Source: Bacillota bacterium
Lineage (GTDB): Bacteria; Bacillota; Clostridia; Christensenellales; SZUA-584
Length of the DNA: 64,000 nucleotides
Reading direction: 5' to 3'
Assembly: GCA_023410595.1 (NCBI GenBank)
Contig: JAEYPO010000038.1
Coordinates: 33,476-97,475, forward strand
Below are positions 1 to 8,306 of the stretch, piece by piece. Position numbers and translations under genes: made by a program. How positions within the stretch are numbered: the first letter of the stretch is position 1; each line of letters begins with the position of its first letter. The notes beneath the pieces are model-generated. The model did not search any database, had not been told where the DNA came from, and saw nothing but the letters and a program-made list of their open reading frames with translations.

Positions 1-49
1 AACCCGGTTTTTCTTCTGGAAAAGTACGATTGCGTAAGGAACGGGTGAC

Positions 50-1075
50 ATGGATATTCGACTGCTGGAGGAGACTGATATACCGCAGGCTAAGGCGCTT
101 TGGAAAGAGGCGTTCGGCGACACAGACGCGTTCATCGGGTGGTATTTCGCAAACAAAGTCAGCCTTGGCAATTCGCTCGGAGCGTTTGACGGCCGGCTCG
201 TTGCAGTCGTCCATATGATACCCTTGAAAGTGTGCGTACAGGGCGTGCCGGTTATGTCTTCGTATATCGCCGGAGCCGCAACCGCCCGGGACAGAAGGGG
301 AGAGGGGCTGATGCGCACGCTGCTTTACGAGTCGCTTAAGATAATGAAGCAGCGCGGCATAATGATGACCCATCTATATCCTTTCAAACACAGCTTTTAC
401 GAGAAATTCGGCTGGGCGACTTACTCATACGCGCGCTTTTTAGGCGCCGAGGAAGCTGCGCCGCGGCAGGGAGCGGAAATAATCGAATCGTGGGACGCAG
501 AGCTGCTCTCAGGGCTTTATCAGAGTATGATGAGCCGATTCGACGGATATGTCGTGAGGGAAAAGCGTGAATGGCGCTGGCGGCTTGAAGAGCACGCGGC
601 AGACGGCGGAAAGACTGCGGTGCTAATAAAAGGCAGCAAGCCTGCCGCATATATGCTTTACAGCAGCGAGCGGGGTAACGCCGACGTAATAGAAACGGTA
701 TACTCCGGCGCGGAGGATATAAAGCCTTTGCTATCATACCTGCTGGAAAACGGGCATAAAAGAGTGAGCTACTTTATTCCCGCGGACGAAGAAACGGGAG
801 CCAGCCCGTACGGCATGGCAAGGATAGTGGACGCGCCATTGCTGCTCAAAGCTTTCGGCGCGCAGGAATTGCTTGAGTTTGCAAAGATACGCGACGACTT
901 CGCGGAATGGAACAACTTAGGAGACGGGGAAGAGCTTAATATCTCGGACCTTGCGAAGGCGATACATACGGGAACTCGCCCCGGGTATTACGATGGCGAA
1001 AAAAATATGCGGTTATATAATATATTAATGAAACATTTTCTGCATCGGAGTACTTGTATTTTTGAACAGTATTAA
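50..1075 (+). CDS. GNAT-family acetyltransferase, Eis-like
   Basis: A 341-residue protein with an N-terminal GNAT acetyl-CoA-binding domain. The acetyl-CoA loop is visible as TARDRRGEGLMRTLL at about residues 78-92, followed by a second helical/sheet half and a C-terminal region resembling the Eis/COG4552 layout. Family members acetylate amines on small molecules or proteins; the substrate here is unknown. The ATG at 50 has AAGGA at 36-40. The stop lies only about 16 bases before the atpI-like gene, with no terminator or promoter between, so it may share a transcript with the ATP synthase genes. It is slightly shorter than Eis proteins (about 400 residues), and the C-terminal sterol-carrier-like part is not clearly recognisable by eye. 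Confidence 0.8.
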   Translation: MDIRLLEETDIPQAKALWKEAFGDTDAFIGWYFANKVSLGNSLGAFDGRLVAVVHMIPLKVCVQGVPVMSSYIAGAATARDRRGEGLMRTLLYESLKIMKQRGIMMTHLYPFKHSFYEKFGWATYSYARFLGAEEAAPRQGAEIIESWDAELLSGLYQSMMSRFDGYVVREKREWRWRLEEHAADGGKTAVLIKGSKPAAYMLYSSERGNADVIETVYSGAEDIKPLLSYLLENGHKRVSYFIPADEETGASPYGMARIVDAPLLLKAFGAQELLEFAKIRDDFAEWNNLGDGEELNISDLAKAIHTGTRPGYYDGEKNMRLYNILMKHFLHRSTCIFEQY

Positions 1076-1091
1076 TTAAAATAGATTGATT

Positions 1092-1379
1092 ATGTGGGGA
1101 TTATTTGTAGGCGCAGCCATAGGCGGGCTGCAATTGCTGGCAGTTAACAAGCTTGGAAGGATGATACTCGGGGGCAAAACATACGAGAAGCTCCTGGGAA
1201 TATTGCTGTTCATTGCGAAAATGGCGGCTATAATTGTTATTTTATATTTTATATCCACCGTATCGCTCGCTCACCTTATTTGGACGGCGGGCGGTATGCT
1301 GCTCGGGCTGATATCAGGATCTTTTTATATACTGAAACGCCGCAGGAAAAATTATGGAGATGGTAAAAACGATGCTTAG
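1092..1379 (+). CDS. AtpI-like small membrane protein preceding the ATP synthase genes
   Basis: About 95 residues with three or four hydrophobic segments, a basic C-terminal tail (KRRRKN) and a position immediately before atpB. This is the size, topology and location of AtpI, which helps assemble the c-ring or supply Mg2+ in other bacteria. Sequence similarity is too weak to see by eye, so the call rests on context. The start is uncertain: a TTG at 1086 and an ATG at 1092 are both in frame and neither has a good ribosome binding site. The 3' end overlaps atpB by 26 bases, indicating translational coupling. Confidence 0.65.
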   Translation: MWGLFVGAAIGGLQLLAVNKLGRMILGGKTYEKLLGILLFIAKMAAIIVILYFISTVSLAHLIWTAGGMLLGLISGSFYILKRRRKNYGDGKNDA

Positions 1380-2106
1380 CAACATGTTCACAAACTCTTT
1401 AGGACATTCAAACTTGGAGGGTACAAGTTTTGAGGTCATGCCCAACAAGATTTCCATTTTCGGAATCGAGATAAGCGAGACTATAGTTCTTTCGTGGGCT
1501 GTCATGGCTATACTCATAATTGCCGCCGTAATCATACGCGTATTTGTATTGAGAAAGTTTAGGCCCGTACCGCGGGGAATACAAAACGTGCTGGAGATGT
1601 TCGTTAATTTTGCCGAAAACTTCGCAAAATCATCGCTGGGGCAGCACGGCGCTTCATACGCGTCGTATGTGTTCACAGTAGCTATTATGATAGTATCGAC
1701 CAGCCTTGCGGAGCTCTTTGGCTTCAGACCGCCTGCGACGGATATAAACTTTACGATTGCGCTGGCTGTTATATCGTTCGTGCTTATTAACTTCTACGGC
1801 ATTTATCATACCGGGATTCTCGGAAGAATAGGCTGGTTCTTTAAGCCCAAAGCGTTTATGTTCCCGATAAACGTCGTCACGCATATGGTCATCCCCGTAT
1901 CGCTGTCGTTCCGTCTTTTCGGGAATATGTTCGCCGGAATGGTGGTAATGGACCTTTTATATAGCGTAATATATTTGTCGGTAGGCATACCTGCCGTACT
2001 TGCGATATATTTCAATCTTTTCCATGTCGGTATTCAAACGTATATCTTTCTTATACTGACGCTTTCGTTCATGGAAGAGACGGTTGCTTACGGAACAAAA
2101 AGATAA
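1354..2106 (+). CDS. atpB: F1Fo ATP synthase subunit a
   Basis: A 250-residue polytopic membrane protein that forms the ion half-channels of Fo beside the c-ring. The diagnostic stretch SFRLFGNMFAG carries the essential arginine that interacts with the c-ring carboxylate. The C-terminal ILTLSFMEETVAYG is also typical of the family. The ATG at 1354 has AGGA about seven bases upstream, inside the atpI-like gene, and the two genes overlap. It is first of the structural genes, in the usual a-c-b order. Confidence 0.95.
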   Translation: MEMVKTMLSNMFTNSLGHSNLEGTSFEVMPNKISIFGIEISETIVLSWAVMAILIIAAVIIRVFVLRKFRPVPRGIQNVLEMFVNFAENFAKSSLGQHGASYASYVFTVAIMIVSTSLAELFGFRPPATDINFTIALAVISFVLINFYGIYHTGILGRIGWFFKPKAFMFPINVVTHMVIPVSLSFRLFGNMFAGMVVMDLLYSVIYLSVGIPAVLAIYFNLFHVGIQTYIFLILTLSFMEETVAYGTKR

Positions 2107-2134
2107 TTAATCATATATCAGGAGGAAAAAGGAT

Positions 2135-2365
2135 ATGTCAGCTTTAGTTGCGATTGGTGTTGGAATCGCGGTGTTTACAGGAATCGGAGCAGGGATAGGA
2201 ATGGGCATTGCCACAAGCCGCGCCACAGAGGCGGTTGCAAGGCAGCCCGAAGCGAGCGGCAAGATAAACGCGATGCTGCTAATAGGCCTTGCGTTTGCGG
2301 AAACGACTGCAATATACGGATTCGTTATCGCCATTCTCATGATGGGCAAAATAGGTGCATTTTAG
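2135..2365 (+). CDS. atpE: F1Fo ATP synthase subunit c
   Basis: A 76-residue hairpin of two membrane helices joined by the polar loop ARQPEASGKI, and the rotor subunit of Fo. The ion-binding carboxylate is Glu56 in AFAETTAIYGF. Next to it are Thr57, Thr58 and Tyr61, which resemble the helix-2 ligands of Na+-type c-rings. The helix-1 glutamine of Na+ rings (Gln32 of Ilyobacter) is replaced by Met23, so the site looks hybrid and ion specificity cannot be assigned. A strong AGGAGG lies just before the ATG. Confidence 0.95.
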   Translation: MSALVAIGVGIAVFTGIGAGIGMGIATSRATEAVARQPEASGKINAMLLIGLAFAETTAIYGFVIAILMMGKIGAF

Positions 2366-2397
2366 GAGCGGCGTACATACGTGAGTGAGGTGTAGAA

Positions 2398-2877
2398 ATG
2401 CTGGAATTATCCCCGTTGGAAATCGGAATTCATATACTGAATGTCATAGTGCTTTTTATAGTGCTCAGGCTGATTTTATATAAGCCTGTGCTTAAGTATA
2501 TGAAAAAACGCGAGAATACATTTGCAAATAAGATTGACGAGCTTGACAACCGCGAAAAAGAGCTTATAAGGCAAAAGGAACAGTATGACAATATGATGGC
2601 TGAAGCGGATAACCAGGCTGCGGCCATAATTACAAAGAGCAACGAAACGGCCAGGGAACACGCGAAAGAGATAATAGACAACGCGAAAGAGCACTCAAGA
2701 GACATGGTATTGAGGGCGAAGAAGGAAATAGAAGCAGAAAAAGTTCAGACACGTGCCGATCTTAAGGTAGAGATTACGGATATGGCTGTTAAGATTGCGG
2801 AAAAAGTGCTCGAACGGGAAGTATCTGTTGACGACAACCGTAAGATAATAGACGAGTTTTTTGAAAGGGTGGGTTAA
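2398..2877 (+). CDS. atpF: F1Fo ATP synthase subunit b
   Basis: A 159-residue protein with one N-terminal membrane helix (about residues 9-27) and then a long charged helix (KKRENTFANKIDELDNREKEL onward) that forms the peripheral stalk. Length is normal for the family. It ends with TAA at 2875-2877, and the next reading frame begins on the adjacent base. In ordinary operons a delta gene (atpH) follows here. None exists; only the C-terminal half of delta is found, fused to alpha. The b C-terminus would be the expected binding partner of that domain. Confidence 0.95.
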   Translation: MLELSPLEIGIHILNVIVLFIVLRLILYKPVLKYMKKRENTFANKIDELDNREKELIRQKEQYDNMMAEADNQAAAIITKSNETAREHAKEIIDNAKEHSRDMVLRAKKEIEAEKVQTRADLKVEITDMAVKIAEKVLEREVSVDDNRKIIDEFFERVG

Positions 2878-4689
2878 TTGGCTATAGAGGGCAAACTGAA
2901 ATCGGCCGTTCAATTAGATGAATTGACCATCCAATCGATCAAAAAGCGGTTTGAATCTATGACCGGTGAGGAGATCAATTTTAACGTCGAGGTAGACCCT
3001 ATGCTCCTTGGCGGTTTTGTAGTGGTGCTGAACAATAAAGTATACGACAGAAGCATACGCTCAAATCTTGGGCGGCTTAAAGAGTTTATCATAGATTCCG
3101 ATACCGCTCCATACAGCGACGGAGCGGATATAACTGATTACACGCTGGATTTTGATACTGAGGAATTCAAACAGGTAACACACGAGCGTATAAATGAGTA
3201 CTCGGGCGACCTTAACTCCGCCGAGATCGGGACCGTCACATATTCGGGCGACGGCGTAGTATATGTGGAAGGGCTTGAAGGCTGCAAATACGGGGAACTG
3301 CTGCAGTTTGAAAACGGCGCTTACGGCATAGTGATGAACCTGTCCAAAGAAAAGATGGGGGCAGTGCTGCTCAACGACGCTATAGACGTATCGGAAGGCT
3401 CTACCGCAAGGAACACGGGAACAGTAGTGCAGGTGCCCGTGGGCGAACAGCTGTTGGGCAGGGTGATAAACCCCTTAGGCATACCGATGGATAATAAGGG
3501 CAGGCTCTCGTCCGTTAAATACAGGGCGATTGAAGCACCCGCGCCGCAGATAATAGACCGGCAGGGCGTCAGGCAGCCTCTTGAAACAGGCATAATGTCT
3601 ATCGACAGCATGATACCTATAGGCAAAGGCCAAAGAGAGCTCATAATAGGCGACAGGCAGACGGGTAAAACCGCTATCGCCATTGACACAATACTGAACC
3701 AAAAGGGCAAGGACGTATATTGCATATATGTCGCGATAGGGCAAAAGGCGTCGACGATATCCACCATTCTGCAAACGCTGAGCGAGGAAGGGGCGATGGA
3801 TTATACGGTTGTCGTAGCCTCGACGGGCAGCGATACGCCGTCGATGCAGTACATAGCGCCGTACGCGGGCTGCTCTATAGCCGAGGAATTCATGTATTCC
3901 GGCAAAGACGCGCTCATTGTATACGACGACCTTTCAAAGCATGCCGTCGCTTACAGGACGATGTCGCTTCTGCTGCGCCGCCCGCCGGGCAGGGAAGCAT
4001 ACCCCGGCGACGTATTCTATCTGCATTCAAGGCTGTTAGAGCGCGCGGCGAAGCTTAACGACGCAAACGGCGGCGGTTCTGTAACGGCGCTGCCGATAAT
4101 AGAGACAATGGCTGGCGACATATCCGCTTATATACCCACAAACGTTATTTCCATAACGGACGGGCAGATATATCTCGAATCCGAGCTGTTTAACGCGGGC
4201 ATAAGGCCGGCCGTCAACGTCGGGCTTTCCGTTTCACGCGTGGGCGGCAGCGCTCAGGTAAAGGCCATGAGAAAAGTGGCGGGCAGGCTGCGCCTCGACC
4301 TTGCGCAATACAGAGAGCTTGCCGTGTTCGCAAGGTTCGCTTCAGACCTCGACGCCGCCACAAGGGAGACGCTCGAACAGGGCGCGAGGCTAACGGAAGC
4401 GCTTAAACAGGGACAGTATTCGCCTCTGTCTATGGCAAGCCAGGTTATACTGCTCTACGTTGCGGTGAATAAGTTTCTTATCAAGCTGCCGCTCAATCAT
4501 GTTAAGCCGTTCAACGATCAATACCTCGACTACGTGGACAAAAGCTACCCGGATGTGAGGATAAATATCGACAAGACGGGCGATTTGTCGGATGAGTCGA
4601 TATCTAAGCTGCGTAAGGCGGCCGAAGATTTCCGTGTCGCGTATTGCCAGAAGAATGGAATTGAGCTCAAGAAAGAGGATGACGAATAA
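2878..4689 (+). CDS. atpA: ATP synthase alpha subunit with N-terminal delta C-terminal-domain fusion
   Basis: 603 residues, about 100 longer than normal alpha. Residues 1-72 match the C-terminal domain of subunit delta/OSCP: LKSAVQLDE, NVEVDPMLLGGFVV and DRSIRSNLGRLKEF correspond to the SA..L, ID...GG and DGS.R..L.RL motifs. After a short acidic linker, a complete alpha follows from about residue 93. It has the beta-barrel domain, P-loop GDRQTGKT at 258-265 and the arginine-finger segment SVSRVGG. The delta N-terminal helical domain, which normally binds the alpha N-termini, is absent. The start is a TTG next to the atpF stop, with AAAGGG upstream. No ATG, GTG or TTG codon lies in frame between the delta-like part and alpha, so a separate alpha start is not available. 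Confidence 0.93.
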   Translation: MAIEGKLKSAVQLDELTIQSIKKRFESMTGEEINFNVEVDPMLLGGFVVVLNNKVYDRSIRSNLGRLKEFIIDSDTAPYSDGADITDYTLDFDTEEFKQVTHERINEYSGDLNSAEIGTVTYSGDGVVYVEGLEGCKYGELLQFENGAYGIVMNLSKEKMGAVLLNDAIDVSEGSTARNTGTVVQVPVGEQLLGRVINPLGIPMDNKGRLSSVKYRAIEAPAPQIIDRQGVRQPLETGIMSIDSMIPIGKGQRELIIGDRQTGKTAIAIDTILNQKGKDVYCIYVAIGQKASTISTILQTLSEEGAMDYTVVVASTGSDTPSMQYIAPYAGCSIAEEFMYSGKDALIVYDDLSKHAVAYRTMSLLLRRPPGREAYPGDVFYLHSRLLERAAKLNDANGGGSVTALPIIETMAGDISAYIPTNVISITDGQIYLESELFNAGIRPAVNVGLSVSRVGGSAQVKAMRKVAGRLRLDLAQYRELAVFARFASDLDAATRETLEQGARLTEALKQGQYSPLSMASQVILLYVAVNKFLIKLPLNHVKPFNDQYLDYVDKSYPDVRINIDKTGDLSDESISKLRKAAEDFRVAYCQKNGIELKKEDDE

Positions 4690-5552
4690 TGGCCAGCATG
4701 GGGGACATTAAGCACAGCATACATTCGATATCCGAGACTGAGCAGATAACAAGGGCAATGCACCTTATTTCCTCTTCAAAGATGAGGAAGGCGATAGCGA
4801 GGTTTGAATCCAACCATATATACTTTGAACGAGTGCAGTCGTCCATAAAGGATATACTTTTACACACGCACGAATTGAGCCACCCGTATATAGGCGAGAG
4901 CAGCGGCGGCCGCGCGGCGTATGTAGTGATAGCGGCGGACAAGGGGCTTTGCGGCGGATACAATCACAATGTGCTTAACCTTGCGTACGAGTATATGCAG
5001 AAAAGCGAGGAAAGATACATACTGACCATAGGACAGGAGGCGCGGGCGTTCTTTGACCGCAGGAAGTATATGGTCGACGTAGAGTTTCTGCATGTATCCC
5101 AGAACCCGACGCTGAACTATGCACGTAACATAACGAGCGATATATTTGAGCTTTACGAAAGCGGAATTATGGACGAAGTGTACATCGTTTATACGCATTT
5201 CATATCCGCGCTGAAACAGGAGCCCAAAGTTTTAAAGCTCCTGCCGCTTTCAATGTCCAACTTAAGAGGGGTCGAAACGGGAACGGATTATACGGCAGAG
5301 CTTGAATATCATCCTTCGCCTAAAGAGGTGTTCGATATTCTCGTGCCTCAGTATATTATTGGCCTTGTGTACGGCTGCCTTGTGCAATCATACGCGAGCG
5401 AGCAGTGCGCGCGTATGACCGCAATGGAGAGCGCCACAAATAACGCTGAAGATATGATTGAAAAGCTTACTAAAGATTACAACAGGGCGCGCCAACAGGA
5501 GATAACAAAAGAAATATCGGAGATAATGGGAGCTCTTGAAGCTTTATCATAA
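4689..5552 (+). CDS. atpG: F1Fo ATP synthase subunit gamma
   Basis: A 287-residue central rotor shaft of F1. The N-terminal helix has the family pattern ITRAMHLISSSKMRKA. The C-terminal helix has ARMTAMESATNNAEDMIEKL followed by NRARQQEITKEI. Both helices form the coiled coil inserted in the alpha3beta3 ring. The ATG shares its A with the TAA stop of alpha (TAATG), giving tight translational coupling. Length is normal. Confidence 0.95.
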   Translation: MASMGDIKHSIHSISETEQITRAMHLISSSKMRKAIARFESNHIYFERVQSSIKDILLHTHELSHPYIGESSGGRAAYVVIAADKGLCGGYNHNVLNLAYEYMQKSEERYILTIGQEARAFFDRRKYMVDVEFLHVSQNPTLNYARNITSDIFELYESGIMDEVYIVYTHFISALKQEPKVLKLLPLSMSNLRGVETGTDYTAELEYHPSPKEVFDILVPQYIIGLVYGCLVQSYASEQCARMTAMESATNNAEDMIEKLTKDYNRARQQEITKEISEIMGALEALS

Positions 5553-5570
5553 GTGTTTTGGAGAAAATAT

Positions 5571-6974
5571 ATGCAGGAAAAGAAAATTGCGAATAAGGGA
5601 GAGCTTATACGTATAACGGGCCCCGTGCTGGATGTTAAGTTTCCAAACGGACATATGCCTCAGATATACAACGCGCTGATAATTAAGCTTCCCGACAGGG
5701 AGGTCTGGCTTGAGGTAGCGATGCATATAGGCGACGACACCGTGCGCTGTATCGCGCTGCACGCTACGGAAGGGCTTTGGTGCGGGCTTGCCGTTATCGA
5801 CACCGGCGACAGAATAAACATACCTGTAGGAAAACATATGCTCGGCAGGGTTATCAACGTTATAGGGGAGCCTATAGACGGGAAAGGGCCGATAGATTCG
5901 GATGAGCAGCTGCCTATACACAGGCTGCCGCCCAAATTTTCCGACCAGAATCCGGCGACGGAGATATTCGAGACGGGCATCAAGGTAATAGATTTGCTCG
6001 CGCCTTACGCCAAGGGCGGCAAGATAGGGTTGTTTGGCGGAGCGGGCGTCGGCAAGACCGTGCTTATCATGGAACTGATACGCAATATAGCGACTGAGCA
6101 CGGCGGATATTCAGTGTTTACCGGCGTAGGCGAACGAAGCCGTGAAGGCCACGAGCTTATTGACGAAATGAACGAGTCGGGCGTAATAGAAAAAGCGTGC
6201 CTTGCATTCGGGCAGATGAACGAACCGCCGGGCTCGAGGATGCGCGTGGCGTTCACGGGGCTGACATTAGCCGAGCACTTGCGCGATGAAGAACACCAGG
6301 ACGTGCTGCTGTTCATCGACAACATATACAGGTTCATACAGGCGGGTTCCGAGGTTTCCGCGCTGCTGGGGCGCATACCCGCGGCCGTTGGTTACCAGCC
6401 CACGCTCGCCAACGAACTGGGCTCGCTGCAGGAGAGGATAACGTCTACAAAGAGCGGTTCGATAACGTCCGTTCAGGCCATATACGTGCCCGCTGACGAC
6501 CTTACCGACCCCGCGCCCGCGACGACGTTTACTCATCTTGACGCTACAACGGTGCTTTCAAGGCAGATATCCGAGCTCGGCATATATCCGGCCATAAATC
6601 CGCTAGAATCGACGTCGAGGATACTCGACCCAAGGATAATAGGCGAAGAGCATTACAGCGTTGCGAGGCGCGTTCAGGAAGTGCTGCAGCGCTATCGCGA
6701 ACTGCAGGATATAATAGCGATACTTGGCATGGAGGAGCTTTCGGAAGACGACAAGACGACGGTTTTCAGGGCAAGGAAGATACAAAGGTTCCTTTCCCAG
6801 CCGATGTCCGTCGCAGAGGTGTATACCGGCATACCCGGCAAATACGTGCCCGTCGAAAAGACAATAAGCAGCTTTAAGAGCATAGTCGACGGGGAGGTGG
6901 ACGATATCCCGGAAGGCGCGTTCTTCATGGCAGGAGACATTGACGAAGTAAAAGCAAAGGTTAAGAAGGTGTAA
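5571..6974 (+). CDS. atpD: F1Fo ATP synthase subunit beta
   Basis: The catalytic subunit, 467 residues from the ATG at 5571. An in-frame GTG at 5553 exists, but TTGGAG at 5558-5563 is placed for the ATG. Visible motifs are P-loop GGAGVGKT, catalytic-glutamate segment GVGERSREGHEL, Walker B LLFIDNIYRF, the catch loop QAGSEVSALLGR and a DELSEED-like loop reading EELSEDD. IYRFIQ replaces the usual IFRFTQ, a mild deviation. It couples ATP synthesis or hydrolysis to gamma rotation. Confidence 0.96.
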   Translation: MQEKKIANKGELIRITGPVLDVKFPNGHMPQIYNALIIKLPDREVWLEVAMHIGDDTVRCIALHATEGLWCGLAVIDTGDRINIPVGKHMLGRVINVIGEPIDGKGPIDSDEQLPIHRLPPKFSDQNPATEIFETGIKVIDLLAPYAKGGKIGLFGGAGVGKTVLIMELIRNIATEHGGYSVFTGVGERSREGHELIDEMNESGVIEKACLAFGQMNEPPGSRMRVAFTGLTLAEHLRDEEHQDVLLFIDNIYRFIQAGSEVSALLGRIPAAVGYQPTLANELGSLQERITSTKSGSITSVQAIYVPADDLTDPAPATTFTHLDATTVLSRQISELGIYPAINPLESTSRILDPRIIGEEHYSVARRVQEVLQRYRELQDIIAILGMEELSEDDKTTVFRARKIQRFLSQPMSVAEVYTGIPGKYVPVEKTISSFKSIVDGEVDDIPEGAFFMAGDIDEVKAKVKKV

Positions 6975-6980
6975 AGGCAA

Positions 6981-7397
6981 ATGCCCGCGAAATACCGCCT
7001 TGAAATAATAACTCCCGAGAGGACGTTCTTTAACGGCGAGGTTGAAAGCGTAATAATACCTACGTCCGACGGATATATGAGCATTCAAAGGATGCACGAG
7101 CCTATGGTAATCGTTCTGAGCATAGGTGAGATGAAGCTCAATATTGACGGCGAATGGAAGGAATGCACGACTTCGGCAGGCTTTGTTGAAATAAGGCCCA
7201 ATGAGACGATTATATTCTCGCAGGCTGTGGAATGGCCCGAAGAAATAGATCTTAAGCGCGCGCAGGAAGCAAAAGAGCTCGCGGAGGAGCGCATGCGCCA
7301 GAAACAGAGCTACCAGGAATATATGCAGAACCAGATCGCGCTCGCGAGAGCGATGGTACGGCTGCGCGTAGGGCGCAAGAACCGGAATCTGGATTAA
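6981..7397 (+). CDS. atpC: F1Fo ATP synthase subunit epsilon
   Basis: 138 residues. The N-terminal beta-sandwich (about 1-85) begins LEIITPERTFFNGEVESVIIPTSDG. The two-helix C-terminal domain (KRAQEAKELAEERMRQ and on) inhibits hydrolysis in related enzymes. It starts six bases after the atpD stop and is the last gene of the operon. No strong terminator is visible directly behind it; the next feature is the promoter region of the TetR gene. Confidence 0.93.
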   Translation: MPAKYRLEIITPERTFFNGEVESVIIPTSDGYMSIQRMHEPMVIVLSIGEMKLNIDGEWKECTTSAGFVEIRPNETIIFSQAVEWPEEIDLKRAQEAKELAEERMRQKQSYQEYMQNQIALARAMVRLRVGRKNRNLD

Positions 7398-7446
7398 CAA
7401 GCGATACATTCTTTTTCATATATATCAGCTAAAACCGTATAAAAAC

Positions 7447-7500
7447 CTGACTTTAGTCGATAATGGAATCATATAATTTCGGCTAAAGTTTTGCTTTAGC
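7447..7500 (+). promoter_or_regulatory. Promoter with inverted repeats, probable TetR autoregulatory operator
   Basis: A -10 box TATAAT at 7472-7477 is preceded at 18-19 bases by a CTGACT/TGACTT -35-like box. The motif CTTTAG(T/C) occurs three times in alternating orientation: CTTTAGTCGA at 7451-7460, TCGGCTAAAG at 7479-7488 and CTTTAGC at 7494-7500. The last two form a perfect 7-5-7 hairpin/dyad, and the first two form a 9-of-10 dyad flanking the -10 box. Operator function for the adjacent TetR protein is inferred from position. Confidence 0.55.
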
Positions 7501-7516
7501 TGTGCCGGGAGGAATT

Positions 7517-8095
7517 ATGGCACGCGACAGAGCAACAAAGATGCTTATTTTAAGCAGCGCAAGGACCCTCTTTTCAGAAAAAGGGTATGATGAAACGGCT
7601 GTGGAAGAAATATGCGCGCTCGCCGGAGTAGCTAAAGGCACGTTTTTTTACTATTTCGAGAGCAAACAGTCTATAGTAAGGTTTATATTTACAATACAGC
7701 TCGAAGAATACCGGGACAAGCTGCGCGAGCAGATGGATACGCTAAAAGACGCGATATCCAAGATGGAATACTATATTTCAGCGCTTATCGAGCAGTGCGA
7801 CACAGGCACCGAGCCTGAAACATATTTCAAACAGTGCAATTCGGACTGGTTTAAGAACGTAGTCAACGAAGAACGAATGAAAATACTTTATCCTTTGCTC
7901 GAGGATGTGTTTGCCGAAGGCATAGAGCAGGGCTTTTTCAAGGTAAAAAACCCTGACGTCTGCGCGGCTATCGCTTTTTTGGGCATCGACGCATACCTGC
8001 ACCACAGCATTCGCAAGGATGAAGACATGAAAAATGGCATCAGGGAAATAACGGCCAAAACGCTGGGGGTCAAGGAGTCGGTGCTCGCGATATAA
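7517..8095 (+). CDS. TetR-family transcriptional regulator
   Basis: 192 residues. The N-terminal helix-turn-helix reads ILSSARTLFSEKGYDETAVEEICALAGVAKGTFFYYFESK, typical of TetR proteins. The C-terminal helical domain would bind an unknown ligand. The ATG at 7517 is preferred over an in-frame GTG at 7502 because GGGAGG lies between them. It stands alone between the atp operon and a wall-hydrolase gene on the same strand, and dyads in its promoter suggest self-regulation. No efflux pump is adjacent, so its target is not evident. Confidence 0.88.
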   Translation: MARDRATKMLILSSARTLFSEKGYDETAVEEICALAGVAKGTFFYYFESKQSIVRFIFTIQLEEYRDKLREQMDTLKDAISKMEYYISALIEQCDTGTEPETYFKQCNSDWFKNVVNEERMKILYPLLEDVFAEGIEQGFFKVKNPDVCAAIAFLGIDAYLHHSIRKDEDMKNGIREITAKTLGVKESVLAI

Positions 8096-8096
8096 A

Positions 8097-8122
8097 GCCG
8101 CTCATAGCTAAGGCGGCCTTTT
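8097..8122 (+). terminator. Weak intrinsic terminator after the TetR gene
   Basis: GCCGC at 8097-8101 pairs with GCGGC at 8113-8117 across an 11-base loop and is followed by CTTTT. The stem is short, so read-through is likely. Confidence 0.4.
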
Positions 8123-8212
8123 AGTGAGTAATAATCTACAAAGGGATAAATGCCAAGAAAGATATATAAGAGTATCGGGCAACAGTATGACAGCGTTTGG
8201 CAGGATTAGCAT

Positions 8213-8265
8213 ATGTTACGAATGTGTTACGTAACATTGACATTTTTCGGACGGTAATGTATTAT
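8213..8265 (+). promoter_or_regulatory. Sigma-A-type promoter with palindromic operator candidate
   Basis: TTGACA at 8237-8242, a 17-base spacer and TATTAT at 8260-8265 form a near-consensus promoter for the SleB-type gene. Abutting its -35 box is a perfect 12-base palindrome TGTTACGTAACA (8225-8236). An additional TGTTACG half-site lies 12 bases upstream (8213-8219). The placement suggests a regulator site; the protein that binds it is unknown. Confidence 0.7.
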
Positions 8266-8306
8266 TAGTATACCTAATATGGATAGCTATGCTCAAGGAG
8301 AGTAGA

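Noticed and set aside
2878..3153. Possibility that the delta-like N-terminus is a separately translated truncated atpH
   Set aside because: No stop codon occurs before alpha, and no usable start codon lies between the two parts.
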